Shown here: positions 29,301-37,501 of the stretch, one piece after another
Layout: every line of letters begins with the position of its first letter
Numbering within the stretch: the first letter of the stretch is position 1
Origin: Vibrio galatheae
GTDB lineage: Bacteria > Pseudomonadota > Gammaproteobacteria > Enterobacterales > Vibrionaceae
Direction: 5' to 3'
DNA: 64,000 nucleotides
Assembly: GCF_000967545.1 (NCBI RefSeq)
Contig: NZ_JXXV01000007.1
Coordinates: 208,833 to 272,832, forward strand
The notes under the pieces: model-generated
What the model was told of the DNA's origin: nothing
The model's input: the letters and a program-made list of their open reading frames with translations, nothing else
Database searches by the model: none
Program-made: the position numbers and the translations under genes

Positions 29301-30093
29301 CCGTATGGTATAGGTTATCAGACGCGATCGAACGTATATTGCTTCCTTTTGATTCTAAGTCGAGAACTTGGTTTATTTTATCTACTAGTGGAGCGTATCG
29401 CTGCGTTGTAATGAGTCGAACCTCCTCATTTTTCACCCACTTTGGCGTAGATAGGGTACCTTTGACAATATCTTGGCTATCTAGAAATTTGTTAAGCACG
29501 ACGAAATTGGAGATAACGGCATCGCTGTCTCCAGATAGGACGGACTCGGTCGCTTGTGATAAGTTTTTGGCGTAGAAAATATTGCTTATGCCAAAGCTAG
29601 TTAGTTGTTCGCAATAAGATGTCCCTTCCACACATGCCCAAGTTAGGTTTTTTGCCCCTTTTTCTTCCATATATTTGTCTGCATACCACACGGAAACGTT
29701 ACTGGTAAAAAATGGGTTTGAGAAAATAAACTTGCTTTCCCTTGCAGACGTTTTACTAAAGCCTACGGCACCCACGACCTCACCCAATTCAACGCCTTTT
29801 AGTAGAGCGGACACCGTAGGGTAGGCTTTGAGGCTTACTTCGAAATCGAGGACATTGCCGATATTTACTAGGTAGTCATGATTGATACGAAAGAATGCAT
29901 CACCCATATCCACTGATGTGTCACTATTAGTCGTATCCGTAACGGTGCCAAAGACTAGTGTCGAGTTCTTTTCATGTTCAGATACATTCAGACGGCTATT
30001 ACTAGCATATGCATTGTCAACGTTATTGAGTGACAAAAACGTTAAGCATAGAGTGATAAAAACGATGTATCGTATTTGAAATTTTCGAGTCAT
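26386..30093 (-). CDS. Hybrid sensor histidine kinase with two periplasmic binding domains (VieS/BvgS-like)
   Basis: 1235-residue inner-membrane kinase, first gene of the operon. Order: signal segment 1-30; two SBP_bac_3-type periplasmic modules (~45-270 and ~275-495); membrane helix 504-527; a PAS-like module (~550-655) with Cys576, Cys584, Cys587 and Cys623; HisKA with phospho-His687 (MSHELRTP); HATPase with NNLMSNAIKF and GGTGLGLSIV; a receiver at ~1008-1120 with Asp1058 (LLTDFHMPIMDG); and a C-terminal Hpt with His1181 (HYIKGG). The full His-Asp-His relay is therefore present. Architecture is that of VieS and BvgS; the ligand is unknown. Confidence 0.92.
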   Translation of the reverse strand: MTRKFQIRYIVFITLCLTFLSLNNVDNAYASNSRLNVSEHEKNSTLVFGTVTDTTNSDTSVDMGDAFFRINHDYLVNIGNVLDFEVSLKAYPTVSALLKGVELGEVVGAVGFSKTSARESKFIFSNPFFTSNVSVWYADKYMEEKGAKNLTWACVEGTSYCEQLTSFGISNIFYAKNLSQATESVLSGDSDAVISNFVVLNKFLDSQDIVKGTLSTPKWVKNEEVRLITTQRYAPLVDKINQVLDLESKGSNIRSIASDNLYHTVELKLNDYQAADEYHQSVTYSAAVDAYPFSYIGQNGQIEGFLKDFFQLLKSRTGLEFQHVKPNTNNNQLSSYNTDLVPVAYTEYEKIEKWQLTRPFLTINYVALSRDEDSTSANTKVDTIGLFTSSEHQGFVHLTGWRDSKIKQYETIKELLTDLKRGAVKFAYVPEDIAHTLVVRNDLGGLDMNGYEPLKINLALAVKNSPKLKTLLDSIFTTLDVNEMNKLMRSYRQINFIHGYDDKQVITIAAAVLILMLLGCALSYFIVSNLKLKVGLAEANANQEENEKEWLKNIISELDSWVFIHDSQNQMVLSNCAHFKNGDCSGCSVASRSARSPLVDNKQEVVRVLSGQTIADFHQVQDCRLSVSHIFRQRKAISSPRSSNRFVLTILNDITEHKTREAELTKAQESAQEAVVSRERFLATMSHELRTPIAAVQGLLELMHLRPLESEVLELIDQAKQSTRHLNKLVDEVLDFSKLHSDQLSINPVETDLLETVGTAIRSFEGAIRAKELDYIVDIAPFSQHHAVIDDVRLVQIINNLMSNAIKFTSSGFIKVEMSVSGQALSMTISDSGIGMTPEQIDKVLNPFTQADNGVTRQFGGTGLGLSIVDKLVTCMGGTLVLDSILNVGSVFRVQLPIEVSPFHGAAIENATYSENLPTWLAQWCRVWGLTPSNDNASLLMLDEQTLAIRTSKDNLYEMSAVQYRYPHLVHSALSKLGSSNRASEEVAVISVDKNHAGTPQTLPLRGKVLVAEDNLINQNIIAMQLSELGVEATIVDNGQQALNYLRSNTDFNALLTDFHMPIMDGFELTRHIRQDESLSSLPVIGLTAEDSRVAHDLASRSGLDKVLCKPYSMLDLYAVLSNYLTPAKFNTATPVVPGWLEPFTNEQRLEFSELFISTMSQDLNKLRASSDDNDQRQAIHYIKGGLAAVGLTSLVNDCQSIEKATPKTFPEKVQFLIEQLTKEIDAVKHWRAYQ

Positions 30094-30391
30094 GACACCT
30101 TCCTAATATATTGAATGTAGATCCTATGCATAATGTGATAGATGTCAATTTCTAGCTCTGGTTGTGGATTTTTTAAATATTTGATTTTAAAGATTATTTT
30201 TGTTTTTTGTAGGGAGTTTCTTACACAAAATAGAGAAGAGTTCGTCGTTATTTCTGTCAGATTTAAGATGGAACCTGAGGCTAAAATATTTATCTCACGA
30301 GGCTTTTATGTGACGCTTGTTAATACCTGGATGTAACCTCGGCGTTATAGTAGTGTTATTTTATAGTTTATGAATATAACGGTCGGTTATT
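30094..30391. other. Divergent promoter region of the Vie-type operon and LysR gene
   Basis: 298 AT-rich bases that should hold both promoters. A 64-codon open frame at 30142-30336 has no ribosome site or motif and is not called. No clear operator was found. Confidence 0.4.
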
Positions 30392-31282
30392 GTGAGATCT
30401 GATCTCGATCTTAATTTACTTCAAGTAATACTGTTGCTTGCTCGACATAAACAACTCAAAGCGGTTGCTCAGGAGTTAGACAAAACTGAAAGTGCTATTA
30501 GTAAAAACTTGTCTAAGTTGAGAGAGCAGTTAGGCGATCCTCTTTTTGTAAGAGGTTCCCATGAATTGGAGCCTACGTCTTTTACTCTAAGAATCTTGCC
30601 TGGCATTGAACGCGGGCTGGAGGTGATAAAGCAGTCTATTGAGGGAACGGAATTTGATCCTGTCTGCTATGACAAGCCTATAAAATTGGCAATACCTAGT
30701 GTTGTTCAATATCTCATAGGGAAGTCGCTCCTGATTGACCTATTGTCCACGTTTCCAAATGCAACAATAGAATTTATGAACTGGAATGACAGTTCAGCCA
30801 AGCTAATTTCGGAAGGTACAGTGGAAATGGGCGTCCAGTATTTTAATGAGGATTTATCTAAGAGCCTTTTTCAGCAAACTTTAGGCCAGTGCAAGGCAAG
30901 TATTGTTTGCGCCAAACGTTACTCACATAGAACATTAGAACAGCTTTTTGCAATGCCGTTTGTGATGATGGAAGTGAAGGGGTGGAGGCATTCTCAGGCA
31001 GCAATTAGTGTTCAGTTGGAAAAGTACGGTATTCAGGTCGATAAAATAGTGACTGTTGATGAGATGAGCTGCTTATTTGAGATGCTGGAAGAACTAGAGT
31101 ACGCCGCTTTTCTTCCTAACTTAGCGTCGTTGTCACAGCGAGAATACCTGTCTGTGAAGGATATCCCCAGTGAGATGATGGGTGAAGGGCTGCCCAATGT
31201 TGTATCCGTGTCTCGTCTTACACACCGAAACAGTCCCCTGCATAAACTGCTTTACGAAAAACTGAAGCAACACCTTTTTTAG
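30392..31282 (+). CDS. LysR-family regulator divergent from the Vie-type operon
   Basis: 296-residue regulator with an N-terminal helix-turn-helix (DLNLLQVILLLARHKQLK, then AQELDKTESAISKNLSKLRE) and a rather divergent effector domain. The start is a GTG at 30392; the nearby ATG at 30370 is out of frame. It sits between two response-regulator transcription units that both read leftward, so it may control the phosphorelay operon; that is inference from position. Confidence 0.82.
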   Translation: MRSDLDLNLLQVILLLARHKQLKAVAQELDKTESAISKNLSKLREQLGDPLFVRGSHELEPTSFTLRILPGIERGLEVIKQSIEGTEFDPVCYDKPIKLAIPSVVQYLIGKSLLIDLLSTFPNATIEFMNWNDSSAKLISEGTVEMGVQYFNEDLSKSLFQQTLGQCKASIVCAKRYSHRTLEQLFAMPFVMMEVKGWRHSQAAISVQLEKYGIQVDKIVTVDEMSCLFEMLEELEYAAFLPNLASLSQREYLSVKDIPSEMMGEGLPNVVSVSRLTHRNSPLHKLLYEKLKQHLF

Positions 31283-31317
31283 CCATTATCTCTGCCTCTG
31301 GCAAGTAAACTACCGCA

Positions 31318-31920
31318 CTAGGCTACGAGCTGACCGCTCAACTTTGTTAACTCAATGATCGATTTAACTTTGTATTTAGAAAGAATTCGAGTTTTGTACG
31401 TACTGATGGTTTTCGAGCTAAGCGATAACACTTCTGAGATACGTTTGTTCGAAAATCCTTGAATTAAGTAGTTGAGAACAATGGTTTCGCGGCTGGAAAG
31501 TGCAGGATGTGTACCTGATAGGCAGCCATCTTGCTTAAATACAGCATAGCCTTGTAAAACACTGCGTATTGAGTCGCCAATTGCTGTCACTGGTTCCGTT
31601 TTAAGGACAAATCCATTGGCACCTATTTTATGAGCTGTATCAGAATATAGTGGATGATTATGACTTGAAATAAAGATGATTTTTCCAGCAAACCCTCGCG
31701 CTCTAGCGCGACGCACAAACTCGAAACCATCAGAGTTTTCTAACTCTACGTCAAGTATGATTAACTGACAGTTAACGTGTCTTAAATATTGTAGGGCATC
31801 AAGTGAAGACGAAACTTTTTCTACCTGTGCATGAGGCAATATTTGATGAATAACGTTTTCCAATGCATCTTGAAATAATGGTTGGCGATCAATGATTAAC
31901 GTTTTTAGTGCTGACTTCAT
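31318..31920 (-). CDS. NarL/LuxR-type response regulator with altered acidic pocket
   Basis: 200 residues: receiver (1-~122) and LuxR helix-turn-helix (SSRETIVLNYLIQGFSNKRI, SSKTISTYKTRILSKYKV). It is clearly a paralogue of the regulator at 24634 (shared HPLYSD, NYLIQG/NYLLQG, STYK, IIEL). The phospho-acceptor Asp57 (LIILDVELEN) is present, but the acidic pair usually DD reads DR at 11-12 (IIDRQPL), which may weaken Mg2+ binding and phosphorylation. Monocistronic, convergent with the LysR gene. BvgA/EvgA-like in size. Confidence 0.85.
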   Translation of the reverse strand: MKSALKTLIIDRQPLFQDALENVIHQILPHAQVEKVSSSLDALQYLRHVNCQLIILDVELENSDGFEFVRRARARGFAGKIIFISSHNHPLYSDTAHKIGANGFVLKTEPVTAIGDSIRSVLQGYAVFKQDGCLSGTHPALSSRETIVLNYLIQGFSNKRISEVLSLSSKTISTYKTRILSKYKVKSIIELTKLSGQLVA

Positions 31921-32479
31921 TTTTATGCTCTCTGATTCATTCTAATAGTGAAGGGCATCCATGCGATAATTTATGAGATGAATGTAATACAATTCTTACG
32001 GAAAGTGTGGCAATTCACGATTGCCGATTAGGAAAGTGTGCCAGACAGATATCAGTGCATCGAAAGAATCGCTCGCTCTTCCCTTCTGAATCAGTTCGAA
32101 CTCACCTAGGCGTCGATAACGTGCTAGTTCAATAAGGCAGATTAGTTCCTTTTTACATCCTTACGTTACGATTTTGGTCAGTTTGGTGTAGATAGCCTGA
32201 GCAGGCTAGGGAAATGTCTAGCTGCTAGTTAACGAGAGTATTGAACCGAATAGGATCTGGGAATTAACTAGTGACTAATGAATGTATTCACGACAGATAT
32301 AAAACTTAGAATCTTGAAAGAGAAGGCAAGACCCCGTTAGGTGTCCATTTTAGTAATGTCAGAATTTTACTACAAGATGATCAGTCTATAGATGATATTA
32401 ATTGCCAATGAAATTAATCACTATATATGGAATTTAGATTTCTGTTCCAAGTAATGATTAACTCTATAGGTTGTTGTAA
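31921..32479. other. 559-base intergenic region with a possible gene remnant
   Basis: Mostly AT-rich and without a credible complete gene. On the minus strand, 32160 down to 31996, there is a 54-codon open stretch without a start codon that reads like protein (GCKKELICLIE, RYRRLGEFELIQKGRASD, LISVWHTFLIGNREL) and ends in TAA. It may be a relic of a decayed gene; the family is not recognised. The promoters of the flanking genes should also lie here. Confidence 0.35.
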
Positions 32480-33112
32480 ATGTTTGGCTGTAAAAAGTGG
32501 TGGATTATTTTGGGTATATTATCGTCAAACATTTATGCTGACGAAGTAAAGAATAACGCATTTTCACAGGAACAGAAGAACCTAGATTATTCGTATCAGT
32601 GGCAGCTCAATAATGATGACCTTATTAAACCTGTTAGCGATATATTTGGTCTCTATAGCGGGTTACAATTTTCTGACTCTTGGAGTATAAACGCAGGATA
32701 TCAAAGCCATAAGTCCTCTCAGGCTATAGCGGTTGATATGGATACCTCTCTAATCGAGAGTACTTTTCGCTACGATTGGTATGTTAGTAATAGCGTTAAT
32801 ATTTACGGTAGCGTAGGTGTAGGCTTTTGGGAGAGTGATAACGTATTTGTCGATCAGAACAGACAACAAAGCAGTGGCTTTTCACCTTTAGGAGGAGTTG
32901 GGATCGGCTATACCGCGAGTCCATTTTTTCATCTCTCAACAGGGTATCAGTACATACATAATCTTGGTGCAGGGCAATTCTCGGAAGATGGTAGCCATAA
33001 TGTAGTGTTGTCTGTTTCCTACTCTTTTGGTCGGGACAGGTTCAGTCGCATTCAATATACGCCTACAGATATATTGCTAGAGAGCAATAAAGTAGCCGAA
33101 CCAAGCTCATAA
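32480..33112 (+). CDS. Outer-membrane beta-barrel protein, OmpA-like barrel
   Basis: 210-residue exported protein. An N-terminal signal peptide (WWIILGILSSNIYA) is followed by alternating aromatic/polar strands typical of an eight-strand barrel, such as FGLYSGLQF, WSINAGYQS, VNIYGSVGVGF, GVGIGYTAS, HLSTGYQYI and VVLSVSYSFG. The C-terminus extends past the last strand with a soluble tail. AcfA/OmpA-barrel proteins of Vibrio look like this; function not assignable. It precedes a chemoreceptor gene by 75 bases. Confidence 0.75.
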   Translation: MFGCKKWWIILGILSSNIYADEVKNNAFSQEQKNLDYSYQWQLNNDDLIKPVSDIFGLYSGLQFSDSWSINAGYQSHKSSQAIAVDMDTSLIESTFRYDWYVSNSVNIYGSVGVGFWESDNVFVDQNRQQSSGFSPLGGVGIGYTASPFFHLSTGYQYIHNLGAGQFSEDGSHNVVLSVSYSFGRDRFSRIQYTPTDILLESNKVAEPSS

Positions 33113-33187
33113 ATTCTTTATACATATATTTAACAATAATGTTCAAAACGCTATAGTAAGGAATAGCTAACTAATTGGAGTTGAAGG

Positions 33188-35188
33188 ATGAAACTCACGA
33201 TATCAGGGAAGTTACAGCTCAGTTTTCTGTCACTTGCAGTACTTTTTATCGTTTCTGCGTTTTTTATCTATCGCAGCCTAAATACCGTTGAAACTCACAC
33301 CGCCTCATTGCTCAATCGCGATTTGCCAACCGTCGATGCAGGGCGATCCATTCAACAATCGATTCATGCGACAGTATCGGCGCTCAGAGCCTACATGTTG
33401 CTCGGCGGCGATGAAGTCAAAGGGGAAGCAGAAAAAGCGAAGTTGGATCAAACTCTCCTTAACGTAGAAGAGTCATTACCGACGCTAGAGCCGTTGTTGT
33501 CACCTGAAGCTTATCAACAAACGTTAACGCAGTGGGCAGTGGTCGCAGAGTCATTGAATGAAATTTCCGAGCTCAGTCATAGTGATGAGAACCTTCCAGC
33601 GCACTCGTTGTTTATCAATGAAGCCGCACCCATTGCTGAGGTGGCTCTCGATCAACTCCAAGGTTTAATTAATGACGAATCTGGCAATAAAGAGGGTGAA
33701 GAGCGTAAACGTTTATTAAGACTCTACGCCGACAGTTATAACTCTCTCGCCAATGCACTCTCTTCAATGCGTGATTTTCTGCTCTATGGCAAACAAGACC
33801 ACTTAGATAAGTACCAAGACTTCTTAAAATCTCACGCTAAGTCGGTGCAGGAAATTGACTCGAAACTTGCGCTACTTTCAAGTAGTGATAAAGGTTTATG
33901 GGAACTGTTCAAAGAGATGCAACAGCTCTATTTCCCTTTGGCCGAACAAGTCGTCCAGTTAAGGCGTTCAAGTGACTGGAACATTGCCAACCAAAAAATG
34001 GCCAATGAACTGGTGCCAGCGGTGAGCGCGTTAAATACGAATCTCGATCAGGTCATTAATCGTCAGCAAGCCATAGCAGATAAAAGTGGCCAAGGAATTT
34101 TCCACTCTGTAACAAGTGTGATTACGCTTCTGATCGTCTCTATTGCGATGGTTGTGGTAGTCGCAGTGACTACTGCTCATTTTATGGGTAAGAGTATCGG
34201 TCGTCGGGTACAGATCATCTCGCGACGTGCAGAGTCGATTGCTAATGGTGATGTTTCTCAGCAGTCTCTCTCTATTGATGGTTCTGATGAACTTGCCAGC
34301 TTAACGCGCTCAATCAACAAAATGAACGATGAGCTGGCGAATATTGTCAAAGGCGTAAGTAGCAAAGCCTCGACAGTCAGTAACAGCATGCATTCGTTAC
34401 TTGAAGCCAACGCGAAAACGGTCAGTCAGGTTGATGAACAAAAATCAACCATGGAACTGGTTGGGCAGCAGGTCGCTGAGGTCAGTCACTCTGCAACTGA
34501 TACTGCGAGACAAGCAGAGCAGTCTGCGAGTGCGCTTTCTGAATCACGTGCGCAAATTGAATTAGGTTCACGCGCGCTGGATCAAAATAAGAATACGGTT
34601 GGCCTACTGCACGCCACAATTGAAAAAGCGAGTGAACAAGTCGACGAGTTAAGCCGAGAGAGTGAAGCAATTGGTCGTGTCACGGAAGTTATCGAAGGAT
34701 TGGCTGAGCAAACCAATTTATTAGCGCTTAACGCGGCCATTGAAGCGGCGCGAGCAGGAGAGTATGGCAGAGGGTTTGCGGTTGTGGCTGATGAAGTCCG
34801 CTTATTAGCCACACGAACGACGGAGTCGACAACGGAGATCAACAATATTGTCAACGCAATACAATCTTCGACGGCTGCGGTGGTCGGAGAAATTGACAAG
34901 AGCAAGTTGTTGGCAGAAGAAGGAGCCAACCATACAGAGCAGGCCTACGGCACGTTGAGCTCTACAACGCAGAAAATTGAAGAGCTCAATCGTCAGATGC
35001 AAGATTTATTGAGTTCGGCGCAGCAACAGTCTGATGCGACAGACGAAATTCAATCCCTGATGAACAAGGTGATTGCTTCGGTCGACGGTGTGGTGGCAAT
35101 CTCTCACTCCTCGTCTGACATTTCAAATCAGGTGCGAGGTCAAGTCGATGAGCTCAATGGAGAAATGAGCCGCTTTCAGACCACGTAA
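33188..35188 (+). CDS. Methyl-accepting chemotaxis protein
   Basis: 666-residue membrane chemoreceptor. First helix near 11-28, a largely helical periplasmic sensor of ~280 residues (double four-helix-bundle-like, no Cache motif seen), second helix near 310-333 ([17 protein letters not shown]), HAMP, and a long cytoplasmic coiled coil. The signalling tip is complete: [20 protein letters not shown] followed by [20 protein letters not shown]. No CheR-binding pentapeptide at the C-terminus. Ligand unknown. It ends at a strong terminator. Confidence 0.95.
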   Translation: MKLTISGKLQLSFLSLAVLFIVSAFFIYRSLNTVETHTASLLNRDLPTVDAGRSIQQSIHATVSALRAYMLLGGDEVKGEAEKAKLDQTLLNVEESLPTLEPLLSPEAYQQTLTQWAVVAESLNEISELSHSDENLPAHSLFINEAAPIAEVALDQLQGLINDESGNKEGEERKRLLRLYADSYNSLANALSSMRDFLLYGKQDHLDKYQDFLKSHAKSVQEIDSKLALLSSSDKGLWELFKEMQQLYFPLAEQVVQLRRSSDWNIANQKMANELVPAVSALNTNLDQVINRQQAIADKSGQGIFHSVTSVITLLIVSIAMVVVVAVTTAHFMGKSIGRRVQIISRRAESIANGDVSQQSLSIDGSDELASLTRSINKMNDELANIVKGVSSKASTVSNSMHSLLEANAKTVSQVDEQKSTMELVGQQVAEVSHSATDTARQAEQSASALSESRAQIELGSRALDQNKNTVGLLHATIEKASEQVDELSRESEAIGRVTEVIEGLAEQTNLLALNAAIEAARAGEYGRGFAVVADEVRLLATRTTESTTEINNIVNAIQSSTAAVVGEIDKSKLLAEEGANHTEQAYGTLSSTTQKIEELNRQMQDLLSSAQQQSDATDEIQSLMNKVIASVDGVVAISHSSSDISNQVRGQVDELNGEMSRFQTT

Positions 35189-35198
35189 ACGTGAATGA

Positions 35199-35232
35199 AA
35201 AATGAGATGCTATTGGGTGTCTCATTTTTTTT
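35199..35232 (+). terminator. Terminator after the chemoreceptor gene
   Basis: Stem AAAATGAGA / TCTCATTTT (9 bp) around a 12-base loop with a run of eight T. Confidence 0.85.
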
Positions 35233-35296
35233 ATCGATAATCATTATTTACCGCTCAATGATGGCATTGTAGCGCTCGCTTTTGGCAGGGATAGGT

Positions 35297-36661
35297 GTGG
35301 TTCGACTTTTTATTGGTTTACTCGCAGTGTTAATCACTTTTGGTGCGCATGCTGATCATCAAGAGAAACTGGTTGTCGCCAACTCTAAAGCTTGGAAGCC
35401 ATTTTCCTTTATTAATCAAAAAGGTGAGCCTGATGGTATTTTGATTGATTATTGGCGAGAGTACGGACGCAAAAATGCGGTCGCGATAGAGTTTCTGCTG
35501 CTCGACTGGCAAGGCTCATTAGACGCTGTCAAAGATGGTCGAGCCGATATTCATGCTGGGTTATTGTGGTCTGAACAACGCGACAGCTATTTAGATTACG
35601 CCCCCGAAATTATTACCATTGATACCCAGATGTATATTAACCAAGACTTGATTGGGACAGATCTGGATGAATTTATGCTGGGTAAGCATCAATATCAAGT
35701 GGGTGTGGTGACTGGCGGCTATGAAGAAGAGTTCACTCAGCGCCATTTCCCCAACCTAAATTTGAACAGTTATGCCAACAATCAACTTATGATTGACGCT
35801 GCGTTTAACGGCGAGCTTGATGCGTTCGTTGCCGAGCTGCAAGTGGCCAATTTTTATCTGTTTAGCAGTCGTGACCCACAGCGTTTTGTGGGTGTACGAC
35901 ATCTCTATTCGGGCGAACTACGTGCCGCTGTTGCCGAAGGTAATAAAGAATTGCAACAGCAAATAACACGCGGGATGAACACTTTTGGTGTTGATGATAA
36001 GCAAAAAGTTCTTAACCGTTGGATGTATGTCAGCACGGTTTACCCCGAATACTTATTTCCGATTGCCGCACTGATTATCGGAGTGGCAACACTAGCCTAT
36101 ATTGTGGCACTAAATTTAACGGTTAAAGTCAGGACACGTGCGCTTAAACAGGCCAATATGGAACTCAAAAAACTGGCAGAAACCGATCAACTGACCGAGT
36201 TGAGTAATCGCCGCCACTTCTTCGAAGAATTTCAAAATTGGTTATACGCTGGTGGTTCGATTGCGGTGATGGTTTTCGACATAGACGATTTCAAGAAGGT
36301 GAACGATAACTTTGGTCATCAAACGGGCGATGAAGTGATAAAAAGTGTCGCTCACGCCGCGAGTGGTGTTCTTGGAGAAAACGATCTCATGGGCCGAGTC
36401 GGCGGGGAAGAATTTGCAGTTGCGCTAAGTGGTATTCGCTTTGAAGAAGCGTTAGCGGTGGCTGAAAAAATCTGCAACGTAATTCGTAAAGTCAGGTTGC
36501 AACAATACCCTGATTTGAAGGTGACGGTCAGCTTAGGCTGTGCCTACTATTCTAAAGCGCAACTAAGCAGTTCTTTATCTGATGCCGACAAACTGATGTA
36601 TCAATCGAAAACGGAAGGCAAAGATCGCGTCACCGCAAAACGCATGGATCACCGCGCCTGA
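35297..36661 (+). CDS. Periplasmic-binding-domain (SBP_bac_3) diguanylate cyclase
   Basis: 454 residues from the GTG at 35297, which has AGGG six bases upstream; an in-frame TTG at 35282 is the alternative. Signal peptide (VRLFIGLLAVLITFGAHA), an amino-acid-binding-protein-like sensor in the periplasm (~22-235, KLVVANSKAWKPFSFINQKG, DILIDYW-like and VKDGRADIHAGLLWS), one helix (FPIAALIIGVATLAYIVAL) and a GGDEF domain with GGEEF. The inhibitory RxxD site is replaced by GEND, so product feedback is not expected. It links a small periplasmic ligand to c-di-GMP. Overlaps nothing; single gene. Confidence 0.9.
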   Translation: MVRLFIGLLAVLITFGAHADHQEKLVVANSKAWKPFSFINQKGEPDGILIDYWREYGRKNAVAIEFLLLDWQGSLDAVKDGRADIHAGLLWSEQRDSYLDYAPEIITIDTQMYINQDLIGTDLDEFMLGKHQYQVGVVTGGYEEEFTQRHFPNLNLNSYANNQLMIDAAFNGELDAFVAELQVANFYLFSSRDPQRFVGVRHLYSGELRAAVAEGNKELQQQITRGMNTFGVDDKQKVLNRWMYVSTVYPEYLFPIAALIIGVATLAYIVALNLTVKVRTRALKQANMELKKLAETDQLTELSNRRHFFEEFQNWLYAGGSIAVMVFDIDDFKKVNDNFGHQTGDEVIKSVAHAASGVLGENDLMGRVGGEEFAVALSGIRFEEALAVAEKICNVIRKVRLQQYPDLKVTVSLGCAYYSKAQLSSSLSDADKLMYQSKTEGKDRVTAKRMDHRA

Positions 36662-36781
36662 GTGCAAAACCAGCAATCGATAGGTAAATTGCTGCTAACT
36701 TCACCACTTAACTCATATATTGGTAGAAAACGCTTTTCTTTTCAGTTATCTGTGGCATATTGAAATCGACTTTACGATTAT

Positions 36782-36856
<75 letters not shown>

Positions 36857-36882
36857 AGTCGCTTAAGTCTTACCACATCAAT

Positions 36883-36957
<75 letters not shown>

Positions 36958-36959
<2 letters not shown>

Positions 36960-37501
36960 TTCAATGTCTTCCACTAAAAATGCACGATATATCAGTTTGC
37001 AAGTGACACGATGATGCGGTCACGATGCAGCTATGAGAAATCGCCTTATATTATCTCAGTATTTACTTCTTTAATCGTTTGTTGAGCTAATTGCCGTCAA
37101 GTGAATGGATTTACAATTCCGCTAAAATAATTGAAACGCTGTAAGCTGACTACGGTGTTATGTCGCTCATTTGATGAGGTTAAGAATCGATTGAATGGGT
37201 AGACCGAAGTGTAAGTTCTTTGCCATTGAAAATCATTTTCTGCGTACATTGGTCTGCTAAAGGATTCTTCAACATACACATTACTAACTTGATTTTTAGA
37301 TCGAAGAGTTGTCTTAAACTACCTAAAACGCCTTCCCTATTATTGTTCGTCAGTATGGAATTTATGACCTTTATTTTCACAGAAAGTGTGGTGATTTCTA
37401 CGATATTTCTGATTATACTCTGCCCGCGATTATAACCAGCAATAAATAAAATAATAATATTTCCGATTATGAATGATGTACATGATATTAGAGGTTGTTT
37501 G
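36958..37501. other. AT-rich left part of the tRNA-bracketed insert
   Basis: Five short open frames on both strands lack ribosome sites and family motifs; none is called. The 71-codon frame at 37220-37435 is hydrophobic but AT-driven. The lipoprotein promoter should be near the right end. Confidence 0.4.

Noticed and set aside
35183..35192. LiuR-like core ACGTAAACGT at the end of the chemoreceptor gene
   Set aside because: It lacks the flanking TT/AA of the real sites, overlaps the coding end and stop codon, and no BCAA gene is nearby.
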